64,000 bases of DNA, taken from NCBI GenBank assembly GCA_004553625.1, contig SFKX01000004.1:62001-126000 (forward strand), written 5' to 3'. This stretch comes from Clostridiales bacterium. GTDB taxonomy: Bacteria > Bacillota_A > Clostridia > Oscillospirales > Oscillospiraceae. Position 1 is the first letter of the stretch. Each line of letters begins with the position of its first letter. Both the position numbers and the translations under genes were made by a program. Shown here in pieces: positions 9,076 to 17,104 of the stretch. The notes under the pieces are model-generated. The model had not been told where the DNA came from. It saw nothing but the letters and a program-made list of their open reading frames with translations, and did no database searches.

Positions 9076-9138
9076 ATGCAGACGGATATAGACGACCTCA
9101 TCTTTGCCGGCAGCGAGGCCGCGCCCAGCGATAGGTGA
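9076..9138 (+). CDS. Possible 20-residue peptide
   Basis: The ORF reads MQTDIDDLIFAGSEAAPSDR and stops with TGA. The reasons to list it are a near-perfect Shine-Dalgarno (GGGAGGTGAG) seven bases before the ATG and a sporulation-like promoter in the right place. It is acidic, has no membrane segment or signal, and matches no family I know. A strong hairpin begins only 8 bp after the stop. It may be a genuine short sporulation peptide or a chance ORF. Confidence 0.35.
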   Translation: MQTDIDDLIFAGSEAAPSDR

Positions 9139-9141
9139 ACG

Positions 9142-9178
9142 AAAAACCGCCCCGTCCGGAGCATCCCGGACGGGGCGG
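9142..9178 (-). terminator. Rho-independent terminator of the glycogen operon
   Basis: A perfect 13-bp GC-rich stem (9147-9159 with 9166-9178) around a 6-base loop is followed on the minus strand by five T. It sits 20 bp after the glgP stop codon. Confidence 0.85.
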
Positions 9179-9197
9179 CGGCTGTTTATGCGTGGTA

Positions 9198-11600
9198 TCA
9201 GAGGCGCCAGATGTTCTGGGCGTACTCGCGGACGGCGCGGTCCGCGGCGAAGATGCCGCTCTCCGCGATGTTCACGAGGCCCATCCGGGCGAAGCCCTTG
9301 GTATCCCGGACCGCCTCATAGAGCCTGTCGTGGCAGGCGACGTAGGAGGCGAAGTCGGCCAGGAGCATATACTGGTCTCCGCCGTAGAGGAGGCTGGAGA
9401 CGAGGTCTGCGTAGCTCTTGCCGTCGGCGAGGCCGGAGTTGAAGCGCTGGAGGACCCGGCGGAGCCTGGGGTCGCTCTCGGCTACGGCGTTGGGGTTGTA
9501 GCCGCGGCGCTTCATTTCCTCGACCTCGTTGGTGCGCAGGCCGAAGAGGAACATGTTCTCGTCGCCGAGGCGCTCGTACATCTCGACGTTGGCTCCGTCG
9601 AGGGTGCCGATGGTGACGGCGCCGTTCATCATGAGCTTCATGTTGCCGGTACCGGAGGCCTCTTTGCCGGCGGTGGAGATCTGCTCGGAGACCTGGGCGG
9701 CGGGCATGAGCTTTTCGGCCACGGAGACGCGGTAGTTCTCGAGGAAGAAAACCTGCAGCCTGCCCTTGCAGACGGGGTCGGCGTTGATGTCGGCGGAGAG
9801 GGAGCAGATGAGCTCGATGATGCGCTTGGCGGTCTTGTAGCTTGCGGCGGCCTTTGCGCCGAAGACGAAGGCGCGGGGGACGAAGTCCTGGTCGGGTTCG
9901 TCGCGGAGCCTGTCCTGGAGGTGGGCGATGAGCATGGCGCAGAGGAGCTGGCGCTTGTACTCGTGCAGGCGCTTGACCTGGACGTCGAGGACGGCGTCGG
10001 TGTTGAGCTCGAAGCCCTGGGACTTCTTCATGAACTCCGCGAGGGCCTGCTTGTTGCAGCCTTTTATCTCCTGCAGGCGGAGGAGGACTTCGGCGTCGTT
10101 TTCGAACTTGCGCAGGCCGATGAGCTCCTCGGGGTTCTTGAGGAAGCCCGGGCCGATGAGCTCTCGCACGAGGGCGTCGAGCTTGGGATTCACCTGGGAG
10201 AGCCAGCGCCGGTGGTCTATGCCGTTCGTGACGTAGGTGAACTTCTCGGGCTCGAAGGAGTACACGTCGTGGAAGAGGCTGTTTTTGAGGATATCGCCGT
10301 GCAGGCCGGAGACGCCGTTTATCATGTAGCAGCCGGCGAGGCACATGTTGGCCATGTGGACCTTGCCGCCCTCTATGATGGCGTTGCGTGCGATGCGTCC
10401 GCCGTCTCCGCCGAACTTTTCGTTCAGCACGGCGCGCCAGCGGCGGTTTATCTCGCTGATTATCTCAAAGACGCGGGGCAGCAGGCTCTGGACCAGGCCC
10501 TGGGGCCAGGTCTCGAGCGCCTCGGACATGATGGTGTGGTTGGTGTAGGCCACGCAGTTGGATACGATGTTCCAGGCCTCGTCCCAGCCGAGTCCGTCCT
10601 CGTCCATGAAGATGCGCATGAGCTCGGGGATCATGAGGGTGGGGTGCGTGTCGTTGATGTGGACGACGTGGTGCTCGGCGAAGGAGCGGACGTCGCCCCA
10701 GACCTTGCGGTGCTGCTTGACGATGGTCTGGGCCGTGGCGGAGACAAAGAAGTACTGCTGTTTGAGCCGGAGGGTCTTGCCCTCCATGTGGTCGTCGGCG
10801 GGGTAGAGCACCTTGGTGATGACCTCGGCGAGGGTGCGCTGCTCCATGCTCTTGACGTACTCGCCCTCGGAGAACTGGTACATGTCGAGCGAGTTGGGGC
10901 TGTGGGCCTCCCAGAGCCGGAGGGTGTTGACCTTACCGCCGCCGTAGCCGGCGATGAGCATGTCGCGCGGGACGGCGAGGACGGTGGTGTAGTCCTTGAG
11001 CTCTGCGTGGCAGTTGCCGTAGTAGTCCCAGTTTTCCTCGACTCTTCCGCCGAAGCGTATCTCGACGGTGTCCTCATACCTGGGTATGAGCCAGCTCTCG
11101 GCGGCGCTCTTCCAGTTGTCGGCGGTCTCTGTCTGGCGGCCGTCCTCGATCTTCTGGCGGAAAATGCCGAGCTCGTAGCAGATGGAATAGCCCGTCGCGG
11201 CGATGCCCTCGGTGGCCATGGAATCCATATAGCAGGCGGCGAGCCGGCCGAGACCGCCGTTGCCGAGTCCGGCGTCGGGCTCGGTCTCGAAGATGTCGGA
11301 GGCGTTGCGGCCCATATCCTCCAGCGCGCCGACCAGAGCGTCCGCCACGCCGAGGTTATAGGCGTTCTTCATGAGGCTGCGGCCCATGAGGAACTCCATG
11401 GAGAGGTAGTGGACCTCCTTATCCGGCTGTTCGATCTTCTCGAAGGCCAGCAGGCGGCTCATTATCTCGCGGATGACCATTGCCGAGGCCTGGAAAACCT
11501 GTTCATCGGTGGCCTCGTCACCGGTGACCGCGAAGTGTGCGCAGAGCTTGTCCTCAAGCGCGCCGCGCATCTCGTCTCTGGAAATCTGTCCTGTAGTCAT
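9198..11600 (-). CDS. glgP: Glycogen/maltodextrin phosphorylase
   Basis: An 800-residue enzyme that releases glucose-1-phosphate from glycogen or maltodextrin ends by phosphorolysis. The length is normal for the family. The pyridoxal-phosphate site is intact near the C-terminus (EASGTGNMKLMMNGAV; the Lys carries the cofactor), and other family signatures are present (GNGGLGRLAACYMDS, TNHTIMSEALE, HINDTHPTLMIPELMR). It is the last gene of glgC-glgD-glgP, 30 bp after glgD, and a strong terminator follows. The operon therefore holds synthesis of the glucosyl donor together with glycogen breakdown; glycogen synthase and branching enzyme are not in the window. Confidence 0.97.
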   Translation of the reverse strand: MTTGQISRDEMRGALEDKLCAHFAVTGDEATDEQVFQASAMVIREIMSRLLAFEKIEQPDKEVHYLSMEFLMGRSLMKNAYNLGVADALVGALEDMGRNASDIFETEPDAGLGNGGLGRLAACYMDSMATEGIAATGYSICYELGIFRQKIEDGRQTETADNWKSAAESWLIPRYEDTVEIRFGGRVEENWDYYGNCHAELKDYTTVLAVPRDMLIAGYGGGKVNTLRLWEAHSPNSLDMYQFSEGEYVKSMEQRTLAEVITKVLYPADDHMEGKTLRLKQQYFFVSATAQTIVKQHRKVWGDVRSFAEHHVVHINDTHPTLMIPELMRIFMDEDGLGWDEAWNIVSNCVAYTNHTIMSEALETWPQGLVQSLLPRVFEIISEINRRWRAVLNEKFGGDGGRIARNAIIEGGKVHMANMCLAGCYMINGVSGLHGDILKNSLFHDVYSFEPEKFTYVTNGIDHRRWLSQVNPKLDALVRELIGPGFLKNPEELIGLRKFENDAEVLLRLQEIKGCNKQALAEFMKKSQGFELNTDAVLDVQVKRLHEYKRQLLCAMLIAHLQDRLRDEPDQDFVPRAFVFGAKAAASYKTAKRIIELICSLSADINADPVCKGRLQVFFLENYRVSVAEKLMPAAQVSEQISTAGKEASGTGNMKLMMNGAVTIGTLDGANVEMYERLGDENMFLFGLRTNEVEEMKRRGYNPNAVAESDPRLRRVLQRFNSGLADGKSYADLVSSLLYGGDQYMLLADFASYVACHDRLYEAVRDTKGFARMGLVNIAESGIFAADRAVREYAQNIWRL

Positions 11601-11630
11601 AGAAACTCCTGAAATAGTAAGAATATGTGC

Positions 11631-12740
11631 TCACAGCACGCTGCCCTTGGGGACGACGAGCGGGAGCTTGGGACTGCCCGCCAGCGTGACTCCCGCGCCG
11701 ACGGTCACGTCCTTATCGGAAATTATGTTGGAGAGCTGCGCCCCGGCTCCGATGACGGAGTCCTGCATGATTATGCAGTTTTTGAGCACGGCCCCGGCCT
11801 CTACCCGCACGCCGCGGAAGATGACGCAGTGCTCGACCTCGCCCTCGATGAAGCAGCCGTCGGCGACGAGGCAGTTTTTGACTGTTGCGCCCTCGCCGTA
11901 GTAGGTGGAGACGTCTGCCCTGCCCTTGGTGTGGACGGGCCTGTCCTCGGGGAAGAGCTCGTGGCGGTTTTTGGCCTCGAGCATGTCCATATTGGCCTTG
12001 TAGTAGCCGTCCACGGTGTCTATGTTGACGGCGTAGCCCTCGTGCATATAGACGTTGATGCTGCCGCCGGCCTCCATGAGCCCGCCGAGTCCGTCGCGGT
12101 GGAAGTGGCGGGCGAGGGCGCTGTCGCAGCGGTCGATGATGTCGAGCAGGGTGGTCTTGGCCATGACGTAGGCCTCCATTGCGGCGACGCCGGGGCCGGG
12201 TCCGCTCCTGCGGAAGAGGAGCTCCTTGACCCTGCCGTTCTCGTCCGCGACGAAGCGGTGGTGCGTACCCTCCGGCGTGCCGGGCATGCAGACGGCGGTG
12301 ACGTCCGCGCCGGACTTCAGGTGGGCGGCCATGATATCCGCGAGGTCGAGGTTCACGGCGAGGCTGCCGCGGGTGAGGAAGATGTAGTTCTGCTTGACGT
12401 CGGAGATGTAGCCGCGGACGGCGAGCAGCGCGTCTATGACGCTGACGTATTCACCCACGCCGCTCTGGCGGCCGAAGGGGGGCAGGAGGCGGAGCCCGCC
12501 GCGTTTGCGGCTCATGTCCCACTCCTTGCCGCTGCCGATGTGGTCGAGCAGGGACTGGTAGTCCTGCTGCATGATGACGCCGACGTCCCTGACGCCCGCG
12601 TTCTGGAGGCTGGAGAGCGAGAAGTCTATGAGCCTGTAGCGCCCCGCGAAGGGGACCGAAGCCGCCGTGCGGCACATGACGAGCTCGCGCAGCTCATTGG
12701 CCGAGCGGTCTGCGAGGATAAGTCCGTGGAGGTCTATCAT
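11631..12740 (-). CDS. glgD: GlgD, regulatory-type subunit of glucose-1-phosphate adenylyltransferase
   Basis: A 369-residue homologue of GlgC with a degenerate N-terminal nucleotide-binding motif: GLILADRSANELRELVMCRT stands where catalytic GlgC has the glycine-rich GGxGxRL loop. This is typical of the non-catalytic GlgD of Firmicutes, which forms a hetero-oligomer with GlgC and raises its activity. A nucleotidyltransferase-fold domain (about 1-240) is followed by a left-handed beta-helix of hexapeptide repeats (GRADVSTYYGEGATVKNCLV and onward). Its start overlaps the glgC stop by 4 bp. Confidence 0.95.
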   Translation of the reverse strand: MIDLHGLILADRSANELRELVMCRTAASVPFAGRYRLIDFSLSSLQNAGVRDVGVIMQQDYQSLLDHIGSGKEWDMSRKRGGLRLLPPFGRQSGVGEYVSVIDALLAVRGYISDVKQNYIFLTRGSLAVNLDLADIMAAHLKSGADVTAVCMPGTPEGTHHRFVADENGRVKELLFRRSGPGPGVAAMEAYVMAKTTLLDIIDRCDSALARHFHRDGLGGLMEAGGSINVYMHEGYAVNIDTVDGYYKANMDMLEAKNRHELFPEDRPVHTKGRADVSTYYGEGATVKNCLVADGCFIEGEVEHCVIFRGVRVEAGAVLKNCIIMQDSVIGAGAQLSNIISDKDVTVGAGVTLAGSPKLPLVVPKGSVL

Positions 12741-13951
12741 TTTTCAGCTCCTCCTTCCCCGGGAGCCACGCTGTCATAGATCATGGCCCCGGCCTTTATG
12801 ACGGCGCCCGCGCCGACTTCGATGTCCGGGCCGCAGGTGGCGACGTTCCAGCTCTCGGAGCCGTCGGGCTCCGTGCCGACCTTTGCGCCCGCGTGGACGA
12901 CGGTGTTCTCACCGATGATGGCGTATTTGACCTCGGCCCCGTCCTCGACGGCGGCGCCGGGCATGAGGATACTGTAGACGACGTTCGCGCCCTTGCCGAC
13001 CTTGACGGAGCTGGAGAGGACGCTGTTTTCGACCCGGCCCTCGATCTCGCAGCCCTCGGTGACGATGGAGTGGATGATCTTGGAGTCCGGCCCGGCGTAG
13101 TGCGGGGGCTTTATGGGGCTCTTGGACCTGATCGGCCAGTTGGGGTCGTAGAGGTCTATGAGCCTGGGCGAGAGCATGTCCATGTTGGCGTCCCAGAGGC
13201 TGACGATGGTGCCGACGTCGCGCCAGTAACCGGCGAAGCGGTAGGGCCACATCCTCTGCCCGTCTGCGAGCATCTTGGGGATGATGTTCTTGCCGAAGTC
13301 CTTGGAGGAGTTGGGGTCTGCCTCGTCCTCGATGAGGTATTTGCGCAGCTTCTTCCAGTTGAAGATGTAGATGCCCATGGAGGCGAGGTCGGACTTGGGC
13401 TCCTTGGGCTTTTCCTCGAACTCGTTTATGAAGCCGTCCTCGCCGGTGGAGAGGATGCCGAAGCGGGAGGCCTCCTCCATGGAGACCTGGATGACGGCGA
13501 TGGTGCAGTCCGCGCCATTTTCGGTGTGCTGGCGGAGCATGTCGGAATAGTCCATCTTATAGATGTGGTCGCCGGAGAGGATGAGGACGTTTTCGGGGTC
13601 ATAGTTCTCGATGAAGCCGATGTTCTGGTAGATAGCGTTGGCGGTACCGGAGAACCAGGAGCCCTTTTCGCCGGCGCTCTGGTAGGGCGGCAGGATAAAG
13701 ACGCCGCCGTCGGAGCTGTCGAGGTCATAGGCCTGGCCGCTGCCTATGTAGCTGTTGAGCTTGAGCGGCCTGTACTGTGTGAGGACGCCGACGACGTCTA
13801 TGCCGGAGTTTGCGCAGTTGGAGAGCGGGAAGTCGATTATCCTGTACTTCCCGCCAAAGGGAACGCTGGGCTTTGCAACGTCCTTCGTGAGCGCGTAGAG
13901 CCTCGAACCCTGTCCGCCCGCGAGGAGCATTGCGATACATTTTCTGTTCAC
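12737..13951 (-). CDS. glgC: Glucose-1-phosphate adenylyltransferase, catalytic subunit
   Basis: A 404-residue enzyme making ADP-glucose from ATP and glucose-1-phosphate, the committed step of bacterial glycogen synthesis. The pyrophosphorylase signature is intact (LAGGQGSRLYALTKDVAKP, then VPFGGKYRIIDFPLSNC), as are the substrate motifs EEKPKEPKSDLASMGIYIF and the C-terminal beta-helix. Translation most likely starts at GTG 13951, which has GGGGGGAAAT just before it; an ATG two bases earlier is out of frame. Only 37 bp separate it from pth, so it may be read from the prs-pth transcript or from an internal promoter I could not identify. Confidence 0.96.
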   Translation of the reverse strand: MNRKCIAMLLAGGQGSRLYALTKDVAKPSVPFGGKYRIIDFPLSNCANSGIDVVGVLTQYRPLKLNSYIGSGQAYDLDSSDGGVFILPPYQSAGEKGSWFSGTANAIYQNIGFIENYDPENVLILSGDHIYKMDYSDMLRQHTENGADCTIAVIQVSMEEASRFGILSTGEDGFINEFEEKPKEPKSDLASMGIYIFNWKKLRKYLIEDEADPNSSKDFGKNIIPKMLADGQRMWPYRFAGYWRDVGTIVSLWDANMDMLSPRLIDLYDPNWPIRSKSPIKPPHYAGPDSKIIHSIVTEGCEIEGRVENSVLSSSVKVGKGANVVYSILMPGAAVEDGAEVKYAIIGENTVVHAGAKVGTEPDGSESWNVATCGPDIEVGAGAVIKAGAMIYDSVAPGEGGAEK

Positions 13952-13988
13952 ACATTTCCCCCCTGACGAGTTAGATATTGCTGGGTCG

Positions 13989-14588
13989 TTACTGGGCTTT
14001 GCGGTTATATTTGTTCATGGCCCGCTCCGGGCCTTCGGAGATGTAGCACTCGGCGGCGTCGGCTGCCCTTTCGGCGGCCTGGGCGAAGAGCTCGGCGTCC
14101 TTCCCCTTTGGGGCGCCGAGGACCCAATCTGCGGTGTCGTAGTCGGGGTGGGGCGGCTCGCCCACGCCGAGCCGGATACGCGGGAAGTTCTCGGAGCCGA
14201 GCGCCGCGATGACGCTCTTCAGCCCGTTGTGACCTCCTGCGCTGCCGGAGGGCCGGACCCGCACGCTTCCGGGCGGCAGGGCCATCTCGTCCGAAAAGAC
14301 GAGCACCCGCTCGGGCGGCAGCTTGTAGAACTTCGCCGCTGGGCCGACGGCCTCGCCGGAGAGGTTCATGAGAGTCTGCGGGAACATGAAGAGGACCTTC
14401 TTGCCCGCGAGCTCCGCCGTACAGGTGAGCGCGCGCCAGCGCGCCCGGTTTATCCTGAGCCCGAGCCTTTTTGCAAAGACCTCCCCCACCATGAAGCCGG
14501 CGTTGTGCCGCGTCCCTTCGTACCTGGGCCCGGGGTTGCCGAGAAAGACGAAGATCCACTCCGCCCCGCCGCGCTTTTCAAAGAGCAT
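13989..14588 (-). CDS. pth: Peptidyl-tRNA hydrolase
   Basis: A 199-residue cytoplasmic enzyme that frees tRNA from prematurely released peptidyl-tRNA. Signatures are present: the substrate and catalytic segment LGNPGPRYEGTRHNAGFMVG (with the catalytic His), FSDEMALPPGSVRVRPSGSA and GGHNGLKSVIAALG. The N-terminus has about ten extra residues before the conserved IFVFLGNPG, so a slightly later start cannot be excluded. It lies 3 bp after prs, the usual Firmicute neighbour, and both are probably on one mRNA. Confidence 0.95.
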   Translation of the reverse strand: MLFEKRGGAEWIFVFLGNPGPRYEGTRHNAGFMVGEVFAKRLGLRINRARWRALTCTAELAGKKVLFMFPQTLMNLSGEAVGPAAKFYKLPPERVLVFSDEMALPPGSVRVRPSGSAGGHNGLKSVIAALGSENFPRIRLGVGEPPHPDYDTADWVLGAPKGKDAELFAQAAERAADAAECYISEGPERAMNKYNRKAQ

Positions 14589-14591
14589 GGC

Positions 14592-15554
14592 TCAGTCGAA
14601 GAGCGAGGAGATGGAGACTTCCTCGTATATCCTCTCTATCGCCTCCGCGAAGATGGGGGCGACGGAGATGTAGCGTATCTTGCCGCACTGGGGCTTATCC
14701 TTGGGGTAGGGGATGGTGTCGAGCAGGATGAGCTCCTTGATGGGACTTTTTTCGATCCTGTCGAGCGCGGGACCGGAGAGGACGCCGTGGGAGGCGCAGG
14801 CATAGATATCCTTCGCCCCGCCGATCTCGACGAGGGCGTCCGCCGCGTGACAGAGGCTGCCTGCGGTATCGACCATGTCGTCGAGGAGGATGACGTTCTT
14901 GCCGCGGACGTCGCCTATGATGTTCATGACCTCGGAGGAGTTGGCCTTCTGGCGGCGCTTGTCCACGATGGCGAGGTTCATGTCCAGCTTCTGGGCGAAG
15001 GCGCGGGCGCGGGCGACGCTGCCGACGTCCGGCGAGACGACCATGAACTCGTCGTTCCCGCGGCCGAAGCAGCGGCGGTAGTAGTTGCCGAGGATGGGCG
15101 CGCCGAAGAGGTTATCGACGGGTATGTCGAAGAAGCCCTGGATCTGGGCGGCGTGGAGGTCCATGGTGAGGACTCTGTCCGCGCCGGCCTCGGTGATGAG
15201 GTTGGCTACGAGCTTGGCGGAGATGGGGTCGCGGCTCTTGGCCTTACGGTCCTGCCTGGCGTAGCCGAAGTAGGGGATGACGGCGGTGATGCGGCCCGCG
15301 GAGGCGCGCTTCATGGCGTCTATCATGACGAGCAGCTCCATGAGGCTGTCGTTCACGGGCTTGCAGGTGGACTGTACGATGAAGGCGTCCGCGCCGCGGA
15401 CCGGCTCCCTCAGCTCGAGCGAGACTTCCCCGTCAGCGAAGGCGGAGACTTTGCAGTCGCCGAGCTTTTTGCTGAGCCTGTCGCAGATGGCCTGGGCCAG
15501 CGGCAGGTTGGAGTTCCCGGCGAACACCTTTACCTCTTTTCCGTGTGAGATCAA
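14592..15554 (-). CDS. prs: Ribose-phosphate pyrophosphokinase (PRPP synthetase)
   Basis: A 320-residue enzyme making PRPP from ribose-5-phosphate and ATP for purine, pyrimidine, His, Trp and NAD synthesis. Visible motifs are the flexible-loop region (GYARQDRKAKSRDPISAKL), the divalent-metal site (DLHAAQIQGFFDIPVDNL) and the PRPP-binding loop (NVILLDDMVDTAGSLCHAA). The start used is TTG 15554, preceded by AGAGGAAG; no ATG fits. A promoter with an extended -10 lies about 50 bp upstream, and pth follows 3 bp downstream. Confidence 0.95.
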   Translation of the reverse strand: MISHGKEVKVFAGNSNLPLAQAICDRLSKKLGDCKVSAFADGEVSLELREPVRGADAFIVQSTCKPVNDSLMELLVMIDAMKRASAGRITAVIPYFGYARQDRKAKSRDPISAKLVANLITEAGADRVLTMDLHAAQIQGFFDIPVDNLFGAPILGNYYRRCFGRGNDEFMVVSPDVGSVARARAFAQKLDMNLAIVDKRRQKANSSEVMNIIGDVRGKNVILLDDMVDTAGSLCHAADALVEIGGAKDIYACASHGVLSGPALDRIEKSPIKELILLDTIPYPKDKPQCGKIRYISVAPIFAEAIERIYEEVSISSLFD

Positions 15555-15604
15555 TTCAATCTTCCTCTCTCTGTATTAGGCACCTGGCCTCTCTCTCGGA
15601 ACAC

Positions 15605-15613
15605 ATTATAACA
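15605..15613 (-). promoter_or_regulatory. Extended -10 promoter of prs-pth
   Basis: The minus strand reads TGTTATAAT, an extended -10 element with a perfect TATAAT. The -35 region (TATTAA at 17 bp) is weak, as is common for extended -10 promoters. Confidence 0.55.
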
Positions 15614-15675
15614 AACCGCTCTCAAAATTAATAGATGCCAAAGCAAGTTTTTTCGCGTTTCACCTGTATTTTCCT

Positions 15676-15720
15676 AAAAAAAGCTCCCCGCCCGCCGGAG
15701 GGTACGGCAGCGGGCGGGGA
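15676..15720 (-). terminator. Terminator after the cupin gene
   Basis: An 11-bp GC stem (15685-15695 with 15710-15720) is followed on the minus strand by seven T. It lies 20 bp past the cupin stop codon and insulates prs from the operon upstream. Confidence 0.85.
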
Positions 15721-15740
15721 TTTTCTGGAAATTTAGGGGC

Positions 15741-16157
15741 TTACTTTTTGTTTTTCGGGGGGATTATCTCGGCCTCGGCGCGCAGGCCGACCTCCGGCCC
15801 GGAGCGCAGGTAGCAGGCGAGGAACACGAGGTCCGTATCGCCGATGTTCATGGTGGAGTGGAAGCAGCTCTCCGGGATGGAGACAAGGTCGCCGGGCTTC
15901 ATGACGGCCTTTTCAAAGCCGTTGTCCTCGGTCTCGACGGTCTGCTCGGCGGTGCCTTCGAGGAAGTAGATGAACTCCTCGCAGCCGGGGTGGTTGTGCC
16001 TGGTGTGGCCCTGGCCGGGGGCGATCCGGCCGATGCCGACGGCCATGTTCTCCGTTCCGGTGACGCGGGGCTCGTTGAGCCACTGGAAGGAGCCCCAGCT
16101 GAGGACCTGGGTCTCGACGTCGTCGGGGGTGACGATGTGCAGGAATTTCTTTTCCAT
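15741..16157 (-). CDS. Cupin-domain protein
   Basis: A 138-residue single-domain cupin. The metal-binding motif 1 is visible as GHTRHNHPGCEEFIYFLEGT (His, His, Glu), and motif 2 as PESCFHSTMNIGD. Small cupins of this kind bind a metal and act as isomerases, oxygenases or ligand sensors, and the sequence does not say which. It is the third gene of the Tm-1-like / PEP-hydrolase-like / cupin row, 21 bp after its neighbour, so it probably acts on the same unknown metabolite. SD AAAGGAG precedes the ATG. Confidence 0.85.
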   Translation of the reverse strand: MEKKFLHIVTPDDVETQVLSWGSFQWLNEPRVTGTENMAVGIGRIAPGQGHTRHNHPGCEEFIYFLEGTAEQTVETEDNGFEKAVMKPGDLVSIPESCFHSTMNIGDTDLVFLACYLRSGPEVGLRAEAEIIPPKNKK

Positions 16158-16178
16158 GTGTTTGCTCCTTTCGTCAGT

Positions 16179-17009
16179 TCAGCGGGTGATGGCCTTGAAG
16201 GCGGCGGCCTGGGCCTTTATGCCGCGCTCTGCGGCGAAGCGCTCGATGGAGGAGGCGCCGAAGAAGCCGTCGATCTCGGGTATATTTTTAATAATGTAAG
16301 CGGCGTCGTCGGGCTCGGCGATGGGTCCGCCGTGGCAGATGACCATGATGTCGGGGCGGACGGCGCGGCCCGCGGCGATGATGTCCTTTATCTTGACGAT
16401 GCAGTCGTCGAGGGTGAGGGCGGTCTTGGCGCCGATGGTGCCCTTGGTGGTGAGGCCCATGTGCGCGACGAGGATGTCGGCGCCGGCCTCGGCCATGGCC
16501 TTGGCCTGTTCGGGGTCAAAGACATAGGGGCAGGTGAGCATGTCCAGCTCGTGGGCGAGGCGTATCATCTCGACCTCGAGGCCGTAGCCCATGCCGGTCT
16601 CCTCGAGGTTCTGGCGGAACACGCCGTCTATGAGGCCGACGGTCGGGAAGTTCTGGACTCCGTTGAAGCCCATGTCCTTGAGCTGCTTGAGGTAGATGTC
16701 CATGACGCGGAAGGGGTCGGTGCCGCAGACGCCGGCGAGGACGGGGGTGTGCTTGACGACGGGCAGCACCTCTGCGCCCATCTCGACGACTATGGCGTTG
16801 GCGTCGCCGTAGGAGAGCAGGCCCGCGAGGGAGCCGCGCCCGGCCATGCGGTAGCGCCCGGAGTTGTAGATGATGAGCATGTCCGCGCCGCCGGCCTCGG
16901 AGCTCTTGGCCGTGATGCCGGTGCCTGCGCCGACGCCTACGAGGATCTTGCCCGCAGCGACCTCCTTGCGGAACTGCTCAAGTATCTCGCTTCTGCTCTG
17001 CCTGTTCAT
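16179..17009 (-). CDS. PEP-hydrolase-like TIM-barrel protein
   Basis: A 276-residue protein of the phosphoenolpyruvate hydrolase-like TIM-barrel family (PF09370 type). Characteristic segments are GVGAGTGITAKSSEAGGADM near the N-terminus, GVCGTDPFRVMDIYLKQL, GVQNFPTVGLIDGVFRQNLE and VICHGGPIAEPDDAAYIIKN. I place the start at the ATG whose SD is AAGGAGG, not at an in-frame upstream ATG at 17048 that lacks one. It lies between a Tm-1-like gene and a cupin. The same barrel is fused to an AraC domain 1.5 kb away. The true substrate of this family is poorly known. Confidence 0.85.
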   Translation of the reverse strand: MNRQSRSEILEQFRKEVAAGKILVGVGAGTGITAKSSEAGGADMLIIYNSGRYRMAGRGSLAGLLSYGDANAIVVEMGAEVLPVVKHTPVLAGVCGTDPFRVMDIYLKQLKDMGFNGVQNFPTVGLIDGVFRQNLEETGMGYGLEVEMIRLAHELDMLTCPYVFDPEQAKAMAEAGADILVAHMGLTTKGTIGAKTALTLDDCIVKIKDIIAAGRAVRPDIMVICHGGPIAEPDDAAYIIKNIPEIDGFFGASSIERFAAERGIKAQAAAFKAITR

Positions 17010-17104
17010 AGTGTTTTCCTCCTTAATTAATAATGTATCGAAAGCCAAATATCTGAAGTTTTCGCCCGCCTTTTACAAAAGGCGGCGGGGGTCCCCCCGG
17101 CGTA

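Noticed and set aside
9135..11612. Plus-strand open frame of about 825 codons opposite glgP
   Set aside because: It is an antisense shadow; glgP on the minus strand has intact active-site motifs.
17060..17104. G/C-rich dyads (GGGGGTCCCCCC-type) near 17090 and 36430 as copies of a repeat
   Set aside because: They are short homopolymer-like dyads with no shared flanks and can arise by chance in GC-rich DNA.
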